A DNA stretch of 64,000 nt from DATBLE01 sp963775695 (GTDB lineage: Bacteria > Actinomycetota > Thermoleophilia > Gaiellales > Gaiellaceae), in assembly GCA_963775695.1 (NCBI GenBank), contig CAVZJU010000001.1, positions 1-64,000 on the forward strand. Direction: 5' to 3'. The position numbers and the translations under genes were made by a program. Below the pieces are notes generated by a model, which searched no databases, was not told where the DNA came from, and saw nothing but the letters and a program-made list of their open reading frames with translations. Shown here in pieces: positions 26,419 to 35,086 of this stretch. Every line of letters begins with the position of its first letter. Within the stretch, counting starts at the first letter, position 1.

Positions 26419-27468
26419 GTGACCGACATCGCCGTCCTCGGCCCGGATCCCGGCTTCGGAGGCGGCGGGGCCGCGCAGCTCGACGCGTTTCTGGCCGCGG
26501 CCACCGCCCTCGGGCGGACGACCGAGGTGCACCACGGGCGGATGCCGTCCCGCCGCAGGCCCGTGGACGCCGCCAACCAGATCGCGCTCGGGTGGAAGGT
26601 CGCGCCACGCCTGCGCGACGCGCACGACGTCTGGGTGGTCGCGACGTCGGCGTCCAACGGGTACGCGGCGGCGCTCAGCGGCCGCCCCTACGCCGCCTGG
26701 GTCGGCACCGGGCTGGAGGAGGAATGGGCCGGCAGGCGCCCCGGGCTTCGCACTTCGCGCCGCCTGGCGATCAGGGTCAACGGGCCGGTGCTGCGGAAGC
26801 TGGAGCGCCTGGTGTTGGCCGGCGCCCAGCGTGTGTACGCGACGTCGCCGTACAGCCGCGCCAGCGTCGCCCACGCCGGCCGTCTCGACGTGGGCGAGGT
26901 CGGCATCCTGCCGCTGCCGGTCGACCTGGAGCGCTTCACGCCTGCCCCCGACGAGGATTGGGAGGCGACGCTCGACGACCCCGTGCTCGTCTTCGTCGGG
27001 CGCGCGAACGACCCGCGCAAGAACGTCGGGCTGCTGCTCGACGCGCTGGAGCTGCTCCCGGGTGTGCGGGCGCTCCTCGTCGGCGAGCCGCCGGACGCGC
27101 CGCTCCCCGATCGCGCGCAGGCGACGGGAGTCGTCCCGTCGATCGCGCCGTTCCTGCGCCGTGGGACCATGCTCGTCCTGCCCTCGCACCAGGAGGGCTT
27201 CGGGATCGCCGCGGCCGAGGCGATGGCGGCCGGGCTGCCGGTGGTGACCACGCCGTCCGGCGGGCCCGAGGCGCTCGTCCGCGACTCGCGGGGCGGCGCG
27301 GTGCTCTCCGGGTTCTCGGCGGAGGAACTCGCCGACCGTGTTCGGGCGCTGCTCGACGACCCGGCCCGGCTGGCGTACATGCGCCGCAAGGGGCGCGAGT
27401 ACGTCGCCCGTGAGCATTCGCCGGAGCGGCTCCGGACGCTGCTGGGCGAGGCGCTTGAGAGCCCCTGA
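26419..27468 (+). CDS. Glycosyltransferase family 4
   Basis: 349 residues from GTG 26419. The C-terminal half is a standard GT-B donor domain: VLVFVGRANDPRKNVGLLLDALELL, LLVGEPPD, then MLVLPSHQEGFGIAAAEAMAAGLPVVTTPSGGPEALV with the conserved E-G-F-G-x3-E-A-M. The N-terminal part (AVLGPDPGFGGGGAAQLDAFL) has a glycine-rich acceptor-side loop. It starts a plus-strand run of four or five genes with the next GT4 only 4 nt downstream. Donor and acceptor are unknown. Confidence 0.85.
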   Translation: MTDIAVLGPDPGFGGGGAAQLDAFLAAATALGRTTEVHHGRMPSRRRPVDAANQIALGWKVAPRLRDAHDVWVVATSASNGYAAALSGRPYAAWVGTGLEEEWAGRRPGLRTSRRLAIRVNGPVLRKLERLVLAGAQRVYATSPYSRASVAHAGRLDVGEVGILPLPVDLERFTPAPDEDWEATLDDPVLVFVGRANDPRKNVGLLLDALELLPGVRALLVGEPPDAPLPDRAQATGVVPSIAPFLRRGTMLVLPSHQEGFGIAAAEAMAAGLPVVTTPSGGPEALVRDSRGGAVLSGFSAEELADRVRALLDDPARLAYMRRKGREYVAREHSPERLRTLLGEALESP

Positions 27469-27472
27469 CGCA

Positions 27473-28534
27473 ATGATCGGGATCTCGCTGCTCACTCTCG
27501 ATCCGTGGACTGTCGGCGGCACGCAGACCCACGCCCGCGAGCTCGTGCGGGCGCTCGCCCGGCACGGGACGCTCGACTATCGCGTCTACGTCTCGGAGAT
27601 CGCCCCGGAGGCCGGCGGCGACCTCCGGACCGTGGTCGTGCCGGAGTTCCCCGCCGGCCGGAGCCGCCTGGGCCGGGTCGCCGGCCTGACGCTCGCCACG
27701 ATCGCGGACGGGCGGCTGAGACGCGTCCTCGACCGCGACCACGCGGCCGCCTTCCACTTTCCGCTGACCGTGATGCTCCCTCGCGTGAGTGCTCCGGCAA
27801 CCACGACGATCCACGACCTCCAGCACGAGGCCTACCCGCAGTTCTTCTCGCGGCCGCAGCTGAGCTACCGGCGCCACGTCTACGGCCGTTCGGTCAGGTC
27901 GAGCCGGATCGTGATCACCGTCAGCGAACACGTTCGCGACGACCTCGTCGAACGTCTCGGCTACCCCGCCGAACGGGTGCGGGTGATCCGTCACGGCGTC
28001 GACCACGAGCGGTTCACGCCGGAGGCTGGAAGCGGGCGCGAGCCGTTCCTGCTCTACCCCGCCAACTGGTGGCCGCACAAGAACCACGAGCTTCTGCTCG
28101 AGGCATTCGCCTCGATTCGCCGGGAGCGGCCCGAGCTTCGGCTCGTGCTCACCGGCTCGGATCACCCGGCCGCCCTTCCCGATGGCGTGATCTCGCTCGG
28201 CCGGGTGTCCGACGAGCGGCTCGTCGAGCTCTATCGAAGCGCCGCGGCGCTCGTCTTCCCGAGCCTCTACGAGGGCTTCGGGCTGCCGCCGCTGGAGGCG
28301 ATGGCCTGCGGGTGCCCGGTCGCGGTCTCGCGGGTGGCCGCGCTCCCCGAGGTCTGCGGCGACGCCGCCGTCTACTTCGACCCGACGTCGGCGGAGACCA
28401 TCGCGCAGGGGATCGTCGAGGTGCTCGACCGGCCGGTTGCGGGCGGCCCCGAGCAGGCCGCTCGGTTCACCTGGGAGGAGTTCGCGCACCGCCACGACGC
28501 TGTGTACCGTGAGCTCGGGAATCTGTCTCAGTGA
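27473..28534 (+). CDS. Glycosyltransferase family 4
   Basis: 353 residues. The acceptor domain begins IGISLLTLDPWTVGGTQTHARELV; the donor domain has LLYPANWWPHKNHELLLEAFASI and LVFPSLYEGFGLPPLEAMACGCPVAVS, with the E-G-F-G-L-P-x-L-E-A-M motif of mannosyltransferase-like GT4 enzymes, and ALPEVCGDAAVYFDP after it. It follows the previous GT4 by 4 nt. Its stop codon lies inside a 34-nt palindrome (28525-28558) followed by a T-run, so transcription may end or be attenuated here. Confidence 0.88.
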   Translation: MIGISLLTLDPWTVGGTQTHARELVRALARHGTLDYRVYVSEIAPEAGGDLRTVVVPEFPAGRSRLGRVAGLTLATIADGRLRRVLDRDHAAAFHFPLTVMLPRVSAPATTTIHDLQHEAYPQFFSRPQLSYRRHVYGRSVRSSRIVITVSEHVRDDLVERLGYPAERVRVIRHGVDHERFTPEAGSGREPFLLYPANWWPHKNHELLLEAFASIRRERPELRLVLTGSDHPAALPDGVISLGRVSDERLVELYRSAAALVFPSLYEGFGLPPLEAMACGCPVAVSRVAALPEVCGDAAVYFDPTSAETIAQGIVEVLDRPVAGGPEQAARFTWEEFAHRHDAVYRELGNLSQ

Positions 28535-28566
28535 CGGGCTCAAGCCTGTCACTGAGACCGTTTTTC
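28525..28566 (+). terminator. Palindrome with T-run, possible intrinsic terminator
   Basis: Arms GTCTCAGTGACGGGCTC and AAGCCTGTCACTGAGAC pair over 17 positions with two G-T type mismatches, followed by CCGTTTTTCG. The stop codon of the GT4 gene is inside the left arm. The core is the same palindrome as at 18617-18640, so it may be a mobile palindromic repeat that happens to serve as terminator. The next gene begins 15 nt later, so read-through or a promoter within the repeat must supply it. Confidence 0.5.
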
Positions 28567-28580
28567 GAGAACGTCTGACG

Positions 28581-30083
28581 ATGCGTTTCCTCTTCATCAC
28601 GCTGCAGACCTACGAGAGCGAGTTCTACGCGCGCGTCGGCGAGGAGCTGCGCGCGCACGGCAACGAGGTCGCGCATGTGACCGTCTCGCGGGCGTCGGCG
28701 CAGGAGCTCCAGGCCCGCGGTATCGACGCGCGCTGCCTGGCGGACGTCGCCGCGGCGCTCGGCGAGCCGGCGGACGTCGACGCCGAGATCCGGCGGATCG
28801 AGGAGACCTACGACCTGCCGCACATCCGCGACGTGTACCGGGCCGACTGGGCCTGCAACGGTCGCTCCGAGGCGTGGTGCGTGGCCCGCACCGTCCGCAC
28901 CTTCCGGGCGCTCGAACGGGTCTTCGACGACGTGCGTCCCGACGTGCTCGTGCCCGAGGTCGGCAACGAGACCGTCCGCGTGACCGCGCACCTGATCGGC
29001 CTGCAGCGCAGCATCCCGGTGCTCTTCCTCCTCTACACGATCTTCCCCGACCCACTGCGCCTGTACGTGGACACGCTCCACGCGCCGATCGCCGGCCAGG
29101 ACGAGGTGCGGGAGCTGAGCGACGAGGAGCAGGAGGAGGTGGAGACGTTTCGCCGCTCGTTCACCGCCGCGGCGAAGCCGATCCGCGAGCACCGGCGCGT
29201 GCCGGTCGAGCTCCGCCGCGCCAAGGTCTACGCCGGCCACGTGCGCCGGAAGGCGACGGTCGACCGCGACAACGACTACCTCCGCCCCTGGCGGCTGCTG
29301 CACACGAACGCCTCCGAATGGGTGCGTGCGCGGGCAGCCCGGCCGTTCTACGACGGGCTCGAGCCCTCACGGCCGTTCGTGTACTTCCCGCTGCACGTCA
29401 CGGACGACTACAAGATCACCCGGATCATCCCGCACTGCCGCGACCAGGTGTCGCTCGTCGAGCAGGTCGCCGATGCGCTGCCCGTCGGCTTCGACCTCGT
29501 CCTCAAGGAGCACCCGATGTCGCTCGGCCGCAACAGCATCGGCCTGCTGCGGCGGCTGCGGCGGCGACCCAACGTCCGCCTCGTCCAGCCGTACACGAGC
29601 ACGCACGACCTGATCCGCGACTCGGTCGGCGTCGTCGTCATCTCGTCGACCGTCGGTTTGGAGGCCTTGCTCTACGACAAGCCGGTGCTGACGCTCGGAG
29701 ATCCGTTCTACGCCGGCTTCGGCGTCACCCTCGACGTCCACTCGTTCGCGGAGATCACGGAGCGCGTCCCGGAGCTGCTCCGGTTCCGGCCCGATCCCGA
29801 GCGGACCCGCCGCTTCCTGCACGCCGCGATGCGCAACTGCTACCCCGGCGCCCCGGTGCTCGTCGACCGTTCCGAGGAGAACGCGATCCGCCTGGCCGGC
29901 TCCATCGCGAGCGCGGCTGATGCCGCGCTCGCTTCACGGGGGAAACGGCTGGTTTCCCCCGTGGACCCCCTTCCGAGCTCCGCCGCCGGCTCTGCCGGCG
30001 GCGGTAGCGACGGCATTCACCAGGAGCCGAACTGGGCCGCGCCCGCACAGGTCGGGCGCGGCGGCGAGAACCCTCGGAGTTAG
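28581..30083 (+). CDS. Capsule polysaccharide synthesis protein (KpsC/KpsS-like)
   Basis: 500 residues. The C-terminal half matches capsule biosynthesis proteins of the KpsC/LipB/KpsS type: FVYFPLHVTDDYKITRI, DLVLKEHPMSLGRNSIGLL, NVRLVQPYTSTHDLI, VGVVVISSTVGLEALLYDKP and VLTLGDPFYAGFGVT. In proteobacteria such proteins add Kdo to a lipid anchor for capsule export; the sugar here is unknown. The N-terminal half (LFITLQTYESEFYARVGEEL) is less conserved. The last ~50 residues (after ASRGKRL) are low-complexity and come from a repeat with two strong hairpins (29935-29963 and 29981-30003), so the ancestral C-terminus was probably shorter. Confidence 0.8.
   Translation: MRFLFITLQTYESEFYARVGEELRAHGNEVAHVTVSRASAQELQARGIDARCLADVAAALGEPADVDAEIRRIEETYDLPHIRDVYRADWACNGRSEAWCVARTVRTFRALERVFDDVRPDVLVPEVGNETVRVTAHLIGLQRSIPVLFLLYTIFPDPLRLYVDTLHAPIAGQDEVRELSDEEQEEVETFRRSFTAAAKPIREHRRVPVELRRAKVYAGHVRRKATVDRDNDYLRPWRLLHTNASEWVRARAARPFYDGLEPSRPFVYFPLHVTDDYKITRIIPHCRDQVSLVEQVADALPVGFDLVLKEHPMSLGRNSIGLLRRLRRRPNVRLVQPYTSTHDLIRDSVGVVVISSTVGLEALLYDKPVLTLGDPFYAGFGVTLDVHSFAEITERVPELLRFRPDPERTRRFLHAAMRNCYPGAPVLVDRSEENAIRLAGSIASAADAALASRGKRLVSPVDPLPSSAAGSAGGGSDGIHQEPNWAAPAQVGRGGENPRS
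29935..30003. repeat. Double-hairpin repeat extending a coding region
   Basis: CACGGGGGAAAC, loop GGCTG, GTTTCCCCCGTG (12 bp perfect stem), then GGACCCCCTT and a second stem CGCCGCCGGC / GCCGGCGGCG. A relative with the same order lies between two genes at 43119-43206. Here it sits inside the 3' end of the KpsC/KpsS-like gene and stays open in its frame. Confidence 0.6.
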
Positions 30084-30098
30084 GGGAGTGACCAACTC

Positions 30099-30773
30099 TT
30101 GAGCTTGCGCGCAGTCCTCTTCTGGGACCTCGACGGCACGCTGCTCCTGACCGGCCGGGCGGGGCTGTACGCCTTCGAGGAGGCGCTCGAGGAGGTGACC
30201 GGCACGACCTCGAGCCTCCACGAGATCTCCACGCCCGGGTTCACGGACGCCGGCGTCGCCCGCCTCGTGCTCGAGCATGCCGGCCAGCCCAGCGACGCCG
30301 ACACGGTCGAGGCCGTGCTTCGCTCGTACGAGCGGCGGCTGCCCGACAGTCTGCCCCGCCGGCAGGGGCGGGTGCTCGACGGCATCCGCGAGGTGCTCGA
30401 GGATCTCGAGGGGCGCGACGACATCCGCTCGTACCTGCTCACCGGCAACACGCCCGCCGGTGCGCGCGCGAAGCTGCGCCACTACGACCTCGACCGCTTC
30501 TTTCCGGAGGGCGAGGGGTCGTTCTGCGTCGACCACGGCTCGCGGGTCGAGATCGCGCGTCGGGCCCTGCCGCTCGCCGAGGACGCAGAGGCGGCCTACG
30601 TGATCGGCGACACGCCCGCCGACGTCGAGTGCGGCAAGGCGATCGGCGCGAGAACCATCGCCGTCGCGTCGGGCTGGCACTCGGTCGGGGAGCTGACCGC
30701 GACCGAGCCGTGGCTCGTGCTCGAGCGGATCCCGGAGCCGGCCGCGTTCCGTCGGCTCCTGGGGATCGGATAG
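30099..30773 (+). CDS. HAD-superfamily hydrolase
   Basis: 224 residues, TTG start at 30099 (a second TTG at 30105 is possible). It has the four HAD motifs: FWDLDGTLL (motif I nucleophile and acid Asp), YLLTGNTPAG (motif II Thr), KLRHYDLDRFF region Lys, and AYVIGDTPADVECGKAIGA (motif IV acids). A helical cap follows motif I, so it belongs with phosphoglycolate-phosphatase-like enzymes. Its place at the end of the GT run suggests dephosphorylation of a sugar-phosphate precursor, but a general phosphatase is possible. Confidence 0.85.
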   Translation: MSLRAVLFWDLDGTLLLTGRAGLYAFEEALEEVTGTTSSLHEISTPGFTDAGVARLVLEHAGQPSDADTVEAVLRSYERRLPDSLPRRQGRVLDGIREVLEDLEGRDDIRSYLLTGNTPAGARAKLRHYDLDRFFPEGEGSFCVDHGSRVEIARRALPLAEDAEAAYVIGDTPADVECGKAIGARTIAVASGWHSVGELTATEPWLVLERIPEPAAFRRLLGIG

Positions 30774-30889
30774 TGGCGAGGTCGGCGCTCGTCCTCGACG
30801 GGCTGGAAGACCTTCTTCGGCGGAGAGCACTGCGCGCCTGGTTGGACGGGAACGAGAGCGCGTCCGCGCTACTCGGCCCGGACGAGTAG
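30773..30889 (+). CDS. Small ORF overlapping the HAD stop (doubtful)
   Basis: A 38-codon frame from GTG 30773, which overlaps the HAD TAG by one base as do real genes here. The product (ALVLDGLEDLLRRRALRAWL...) would be a small charged helix and resembles nothing I know. Its last 21 nt overlap the converging glycosyltransferase-like gene. It may be a chance frame. Confidence 0.2.
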   Translation: MARSALVLDGLEDLLRRRALRAWLDGNESASALLGPDE

Positions 30890-33038
30890 CAGCTCGCCCG
30901 CCCGGCCCGCCTCGTCGACACCGATCACCCGGAGCCGCCCGAACGTCGGCCGGTGGAGGAAATCGGTCGCGACCCGTACGTCGTTGCGGGCTACCTCGTC
31001 GAGCTCGTCCCCGATCGCGACCGCAGGCAGGCCGAGCAGGACGGCCAGGAACGCCCCCGGGCCGTACGGGCCCACATAGCCGCGCGAACGGCCGAGGACG
31101 GCGAAGGCGGCCTCCGGCTCGCAGCCGTCCAGGTCGACCGTCTCGCCCTCGACCGACGCGCCGCCGCCGACCGCGACGAACCGCTCCGGGAGCCCGAGCC
31201 CCTCCGGCTCGGGAGCGGTCAGCCGCGCGAACCTCGTCAGCCGCTGCAGGAAGCCGCGGTGCCGGTCGGCCAGCTCCAGCCGGTGCCCGGCGATCAGAGC
31301 AGGTTCGAGGCGCGCACCCGGAGGGGGGTCGTCGGCAGACCCGCGCCGAGCCGATTCCGGCGTACCACGGCAGGCTCGACGGCCGCGCCTGGACGACGAG
31401 CCGCTCGCGTAAGCCCGACGTGGTCGCCTCGGCCCACGAGAGGAACGGCAGCCAGTAGAGGAGCTCGCCGACATCGTCGTCGAGCCACGGGCCGGCTACG
31501 ACCGTGTCTGCCGCCGCAGCGGCCCGAACCCGCCCGCGCAGCACGCGGTTCAGCGACGGCGGGCGGTCTCGCTCAGGAGGGGCGGTCCGCCGGGCGGCAC
31601 GCGCGGCGAACGGAGACAGCGCGAGGCGGACGACCGGCCCGGCAGCGGGGCCGCGGTCGGGGGCGGGTGCCGGCAGCGCCGCCGTCGCCTCGAGCTCCTC
31701 CACCACCTTCGGCGCGGCCGGGACGTCGAGCCCGAACGGACGCACGAAGCGCAGGAGGAAGCGCTCGTTCCGTTCGTGGTGGCCGTCCCCGTCGAGCGAG
31801 TCCTCGAGCAGCGCCCCGTGCTCGGCGAGCGTCCGCGCGGCGTACAGGTGCCCGAAGTCCTCGGCCACCAGGTAGGGGAAGTGCAGCGTCCCGAGCTGCG
31901 TCCGCCGGAACTCCTCCGCCAGGACCGTGTGCACGGGCCGGTCGACGATCGCCGCCTCGATCTGCGCGCTCGTGTTGATCCCGACCACGGCTGCGGAGTG
32001 GAAGATCGAGTCGAAGTAGTGCTGGCGCGACTCCACGTCGACGGGCTCCTCGCCCAGCTTCGGCCAGATGGTGGCCCGCTGGTCGCCGAGCTCGACGCCG
32101 CGCCACTGGGCGGTGTTCCGCGGGTGTGGACGGACGAGGATGCCGGCGTCGGCGAGCAACCCTCCGTGGGCCCGCAGCGCCGCGATCCAGTCGAGGACGA
32201 ACGGAACCTCGTTCGAGGCGACGAACTGGGCGGAGCAGACGTAGAGCACGATCGGACGGCCCGGTTCGAGGCCCACGCGGGCGCAGAACTCGTCACGCGT
32301 CAGCCCGGGTTGCCAGTCGAACCAGTGGTCGTAGGCGGGCGCACCCGTCGGGCGGACGCGGTCCGCGGGGAGGTGCTGGAGCTCGACCGCCTCGCGCTTC
32401 TGGAGCTCGTTCCAGACGAGGATGCGGTCGGGAGCGTCGCGCACGAGCCCCTTGTTCGTCAGGTTGTCCCAGCTGAACACGAGGTACGCGGTGCGGACGC
32501 CGAGGCCCCTCGCGGCTCGGACGTAGTCCGACTGCGGCGAGCCCCACTCGTTCAGATGGGTGGCGACGACGAGATCCGGCGCCTGCTCGGCGACGAACCT
32601 CTGCGCATGCGGTGGGGCCGGAAGCGAGCGCTCCAGCCAGCGCGTGGTCGCGTCCAGCGCGGCGACGCCGCGGCGGCCGCCTCTGGCGGCGAGCTCGCCG
32701 ACCCGGTTCGCCGCCTCGGGCGCCTTCGCCAGGCCACGGGCGCGAAGGCCGTCCGCCGACTCGTAGCGCGGGTCGAGATAGCGAAACGAGTCGGCCGACA
32801 GCCGGATCTCCTTCGTCAGCTGCGTCCAACCGGACGCCTCGCGTGCCCGGCGGGGCAGGCGGTCGAAGGTCAGGCTCGAGCACTCCGCGGCCAGCTGCTG
32901 CAGCACCTTGTGCGCATCTGGAGACTTCGCGTTCTGGAACCCGAGGTGTACCTCGTGCCCGTTCCGGTCGAGCAGCCGGAAGACGCCGTGCAGGGAACGC
33001 ACCGCCGTCGGGTGCCGGAGAACGAACAGCAGCCTCAC
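30869..33038 (-). pseudogene. WDNL-family glycosyltransferase-like gene with frameshift in C-terminal domain
   Basis: The N-terminal ~570 residues are an intact WDNL-family domain: LLFVLRHPTAVRSLHGVFRLL start, SWDNLTNKGLVRDAPDRILV, ILVRPHPRN, INTSAQIEAAIVDRP. It continues into the accessory domain (LLYWLPFLSWAEA), reading as far as PWYAGIGSA near 31340. There the open frame changes by +1 relative to the start and about 14 codons appear to be missing compared with the homologues at 38580 and 40835; the remainder (GHRLELADRHRGFLQ... to ELLLVRAE) is in the new frame. It is either a recent C-terminal knock-out or a sequencing error. The GT-like part could still function. It converges with the HAD gene and is divergent from the PhyH gene. 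Confidence 0.7.
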
Positions 33039-33078
33039 CGGGGCCAGTCTAGAAACGAAGACGTTCGATCATCCAGGT

Positions 33079-34002
33079 ATGGTTGCCGTGGTGGTCGAGC
33101 AGACCGTTGTCGAGACCCCCGAGGAGACCGCCGCGCGCAAGGCGGTCCGCAGTGGGACCGTTGCCGAGCGCAAGGCCTACGCAGACCGCCGCCGCGAGGC
33201 GAACGCCGCCCGCGACGCCGACCGGGTCCGGCTGGCCGCAGAGCTGGCCGGCCGCTCCGAGCTGACGATCCGGCCCGAGCACGGCTACCTGACCGTCCCA
33301 CCGGCGACGCTCGACCCCGAGGTCGCGGCGATCGTGGAGCACGCGGGCGAGCTGATCGACTCGATCGGCCACGACGCGCTGCTCGAGCAGGGCACGAAGG
33401 GCGGCTTCATCGCCCGCGGCTTCCTCCCGGAGGAGTCGCTCCGGCTCGGCTCGCCGTACCTCGACTTCGCGCTCGACGATCGCGTGGTCGGGCCGGTGGC
33501 GGCCTACCTCGGCGTCGTGCCCGTGCTCACGGATGTCGACGTCTGGTACTCCGCCCACCACCCGAAGGCGCCGAAGAGCTCCCAGCTCTGGCATCTCGAC
33601 CATGCCGACACGACCCAGATCAAGGTCTGGATCCACGTCGACGAGATCGACGGGCGCAGCGGCCCTCTGACCGTGCTGGATGCCGCCGACTCGAGCGAGA
33701 TCGCCGACGCCAACGACTACGACTTCGGCGACTCGTACCGGCTGGCGGACGACGCCGTTCCCACCGACCGCTGCGTGGCCTTCGCGGGACCGGCCGGGAC
33801 GGTCGACTTCGTCGACACCAGCCGCTGCTTCCACTTCGGCAGCCGCGTCTCGGCCGAGGGACGCCCGCGCCGCATCGCGGTCTTCCAGTACCTCACGCCC
33901 TACTCGTTCAAGTTCGCCGACCACCGGAACCAGGCCGGCTTCCGGCACCTGGCCACGGCCGACTCGACCCCGCTCGAGCGCCTCGTCCTCGGCGCCGCCT
34001 GA
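33079..34002 (+). CDS. Phytanoyl-CoA dioxygenase (PhyH)-type Fe(II)/2-oxoglutarate oxygenase
   Basis: 307 residues. The PhyH jelly-roll shows GFIARGFLPEE, VDVWYSAHHP, SQLWHLDHADTTQIKVWIHV with the H-x-D iron ligands (H in WHLDHAD), GPLTVLDAAD and, towards the end, FHFGSRV with the distal His and RPRRIAVFQYLTPYS with the 2-oxoglutarate Arg. Family members hydroxylate or halogenate small molecules. Its N-terminal ~60 residues are a charged helix not seen in all members. It stands alone between two minus-strand genes and resembles the PhyH gene at 63097 only at family level. Confidence 0.8.
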   Translation: MVAVVVEQTVVETPEETAARKAVRSGTVAERKAYADRRREANAARDADRVRLAAELAGRSELTIRPEHGYLTVPPATLDPEVAAIVEHAGELIDSIGHDALLEQGTKGGFIARGFLPEESLRLGSPYLDFALDDRVVGPVAAYLGVVPVLTDVDVWYSAHHPKAPKSSQLWHLDHADTTQIKVWIHVDEIDGRSGPLTVLDAADSSEIADANDYDFGDSYRLADDAVPTDRCVAFAGPAGTVDFVDTSRCFHFGSRVSAEGRPRRIAVFQYLTPYSFKFADHRNQAGFRHLATADSTPLERLVLGAA

Positions 34003-34005
34003 CGC

Positions 34006-35028
34006 TCAGCCGCGGGCGGCTTCGCCTGCCACCCGGTGGTGGAGGTCGCCGGCGGCACGCTCGATCGCCTCCACGGTCGCGTCGTCGAGGGACAAGCGGT
34101 ACGCGGTCGCGCGCTCCGGCAGGACACCGCGCCGCTCGACCGGCTCCGTCGAGTTCGCCAGCGTCGGGCGGCCGTTGAAGGTCGGCGTGGAGAGAACGGG
34201 CGACCACGGGATCCCGATCCGCTCCGCGAGGCGGCGCATCGTCTGCTCGGTCTCCTCCACGAGCTGCTCGTAGGTGAGGAGCAGGACACGGTCGCCGTGG
34301 CGCCCGCGCGCGTCGAGCGCCGTCTCGGCCGACTGTCGCCACAACGCCATCGCCTCCTCGACGTCCTCGTAGTGCGGCCGGTGCTTGCGCGCCGAGGCGT
34401 ACCACGCGCGCGGATCGCGGACGATCGAGACGAACGTCCCGTCGGGATAGGCGGCCAGGTAGCGCTCCACGCGGTCGGCCTCCATCGCGAGCCGCGGCGT
34501 GAACGCGGTGACGACCTTCTTCGGCCCGCTGTAGAGATTCTGGTCGTCGAGCCAGCCGTTGAAGTAGGACGTGAAGTAGCAGTCCAGCACGCCGCGCTCC
34601 GTCTCCGGCCGCCATTCGGCGACGCAGCGCTCGAATACGGCCCGCTGGACGCGCGGCGAGAACAGGAACGGGAAGACGTCCGGCTCGAGCTGCCCGAGGA
34701 GCGGCTTCTCCTTCAGGAACCCCTCGCGCAGGTACAGGTCGACCTGTGGCTCGAAGAGCACGTCGAACCAGGTTTCGGGCCGCTCGAGGTCGAGCGGGGG
34801 CCAGTCCCACTTCTTCGGCTTGCCGATCGAGAGCTCGCCGGGGTGGGCGTGCACCTCGGGGTGGCCGTCGAGCAGCTGGCTGAGCAAGGTGCCGCCGGAG
34901 CGCTGGATCTGGGAGATCAGGACGAGCGGCTGGCGGACCGGCACGAGGTGGGCGAGCCGGACCGCCTGGAGCTGGGCCAGCTCGGCGGCATCGTCACGGC
35001 CTTCCCAGGGCGGCGGGATGGTCTTCAT
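34006..35028 (-). CDS. Sulfotransferase (PAPS-dependent)
   Basis: About 340 residues; ATG 35028 preferred over GTG 35043. The 5'-phosphosulfate loop is LVLISQIQRSGGTLLSQLLDG with basic Arg in place of the usual Lys, and the 3'-phosphate binding region is FVSIVRDPRAWYASARKHRP. HPEVHAHPGEL follows the loop. It is clearly related to the sulfotransferase at 60846 (same loop and H-P-E-V-H-A-H-P-G-E-L). Such enzymes transfer sulfate from PAPS to glycan hydroxyls or amines in the cytoplasm. It ends 3 nt from the converging PhyH gene. Confidence 0.85.
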   Translation of the reverse strand: MKTIPPPWEGRDDAAELAQLQAVRLAHLVPVRQPLVLISQIQRSGGTLLSQLLDGHPEVHAHPGELSIGKPKKWDWPPLDLERPETWFDVLFEPQVDLYLREGFLKEKPLLGQLEPDVFPFLFSPRVQRAVFERCVAEWRPETERGVLDCYFTSYFNGWLDDQNLYSGPKKVVTAFTPRLAMEADRVERYLAAYPDGTFVSIVRDPRAWYASARKHRPHYEDVEEAMALWRQSAETALDARGRHGDRVLLLTYEQLVEETEQTMRRLAERIGIPWSPVLSTPTFNGRPTLANSTEPVERRGVLPERATAYRLSLDDATVEAIERAAGDLHHRVAGEAARG

Positions 35029-35086
35029 CGCGCGGGGCAACACTCTAGACGTGACGTGATCGGGGCCACGCTAGGCTCACCGCGAG

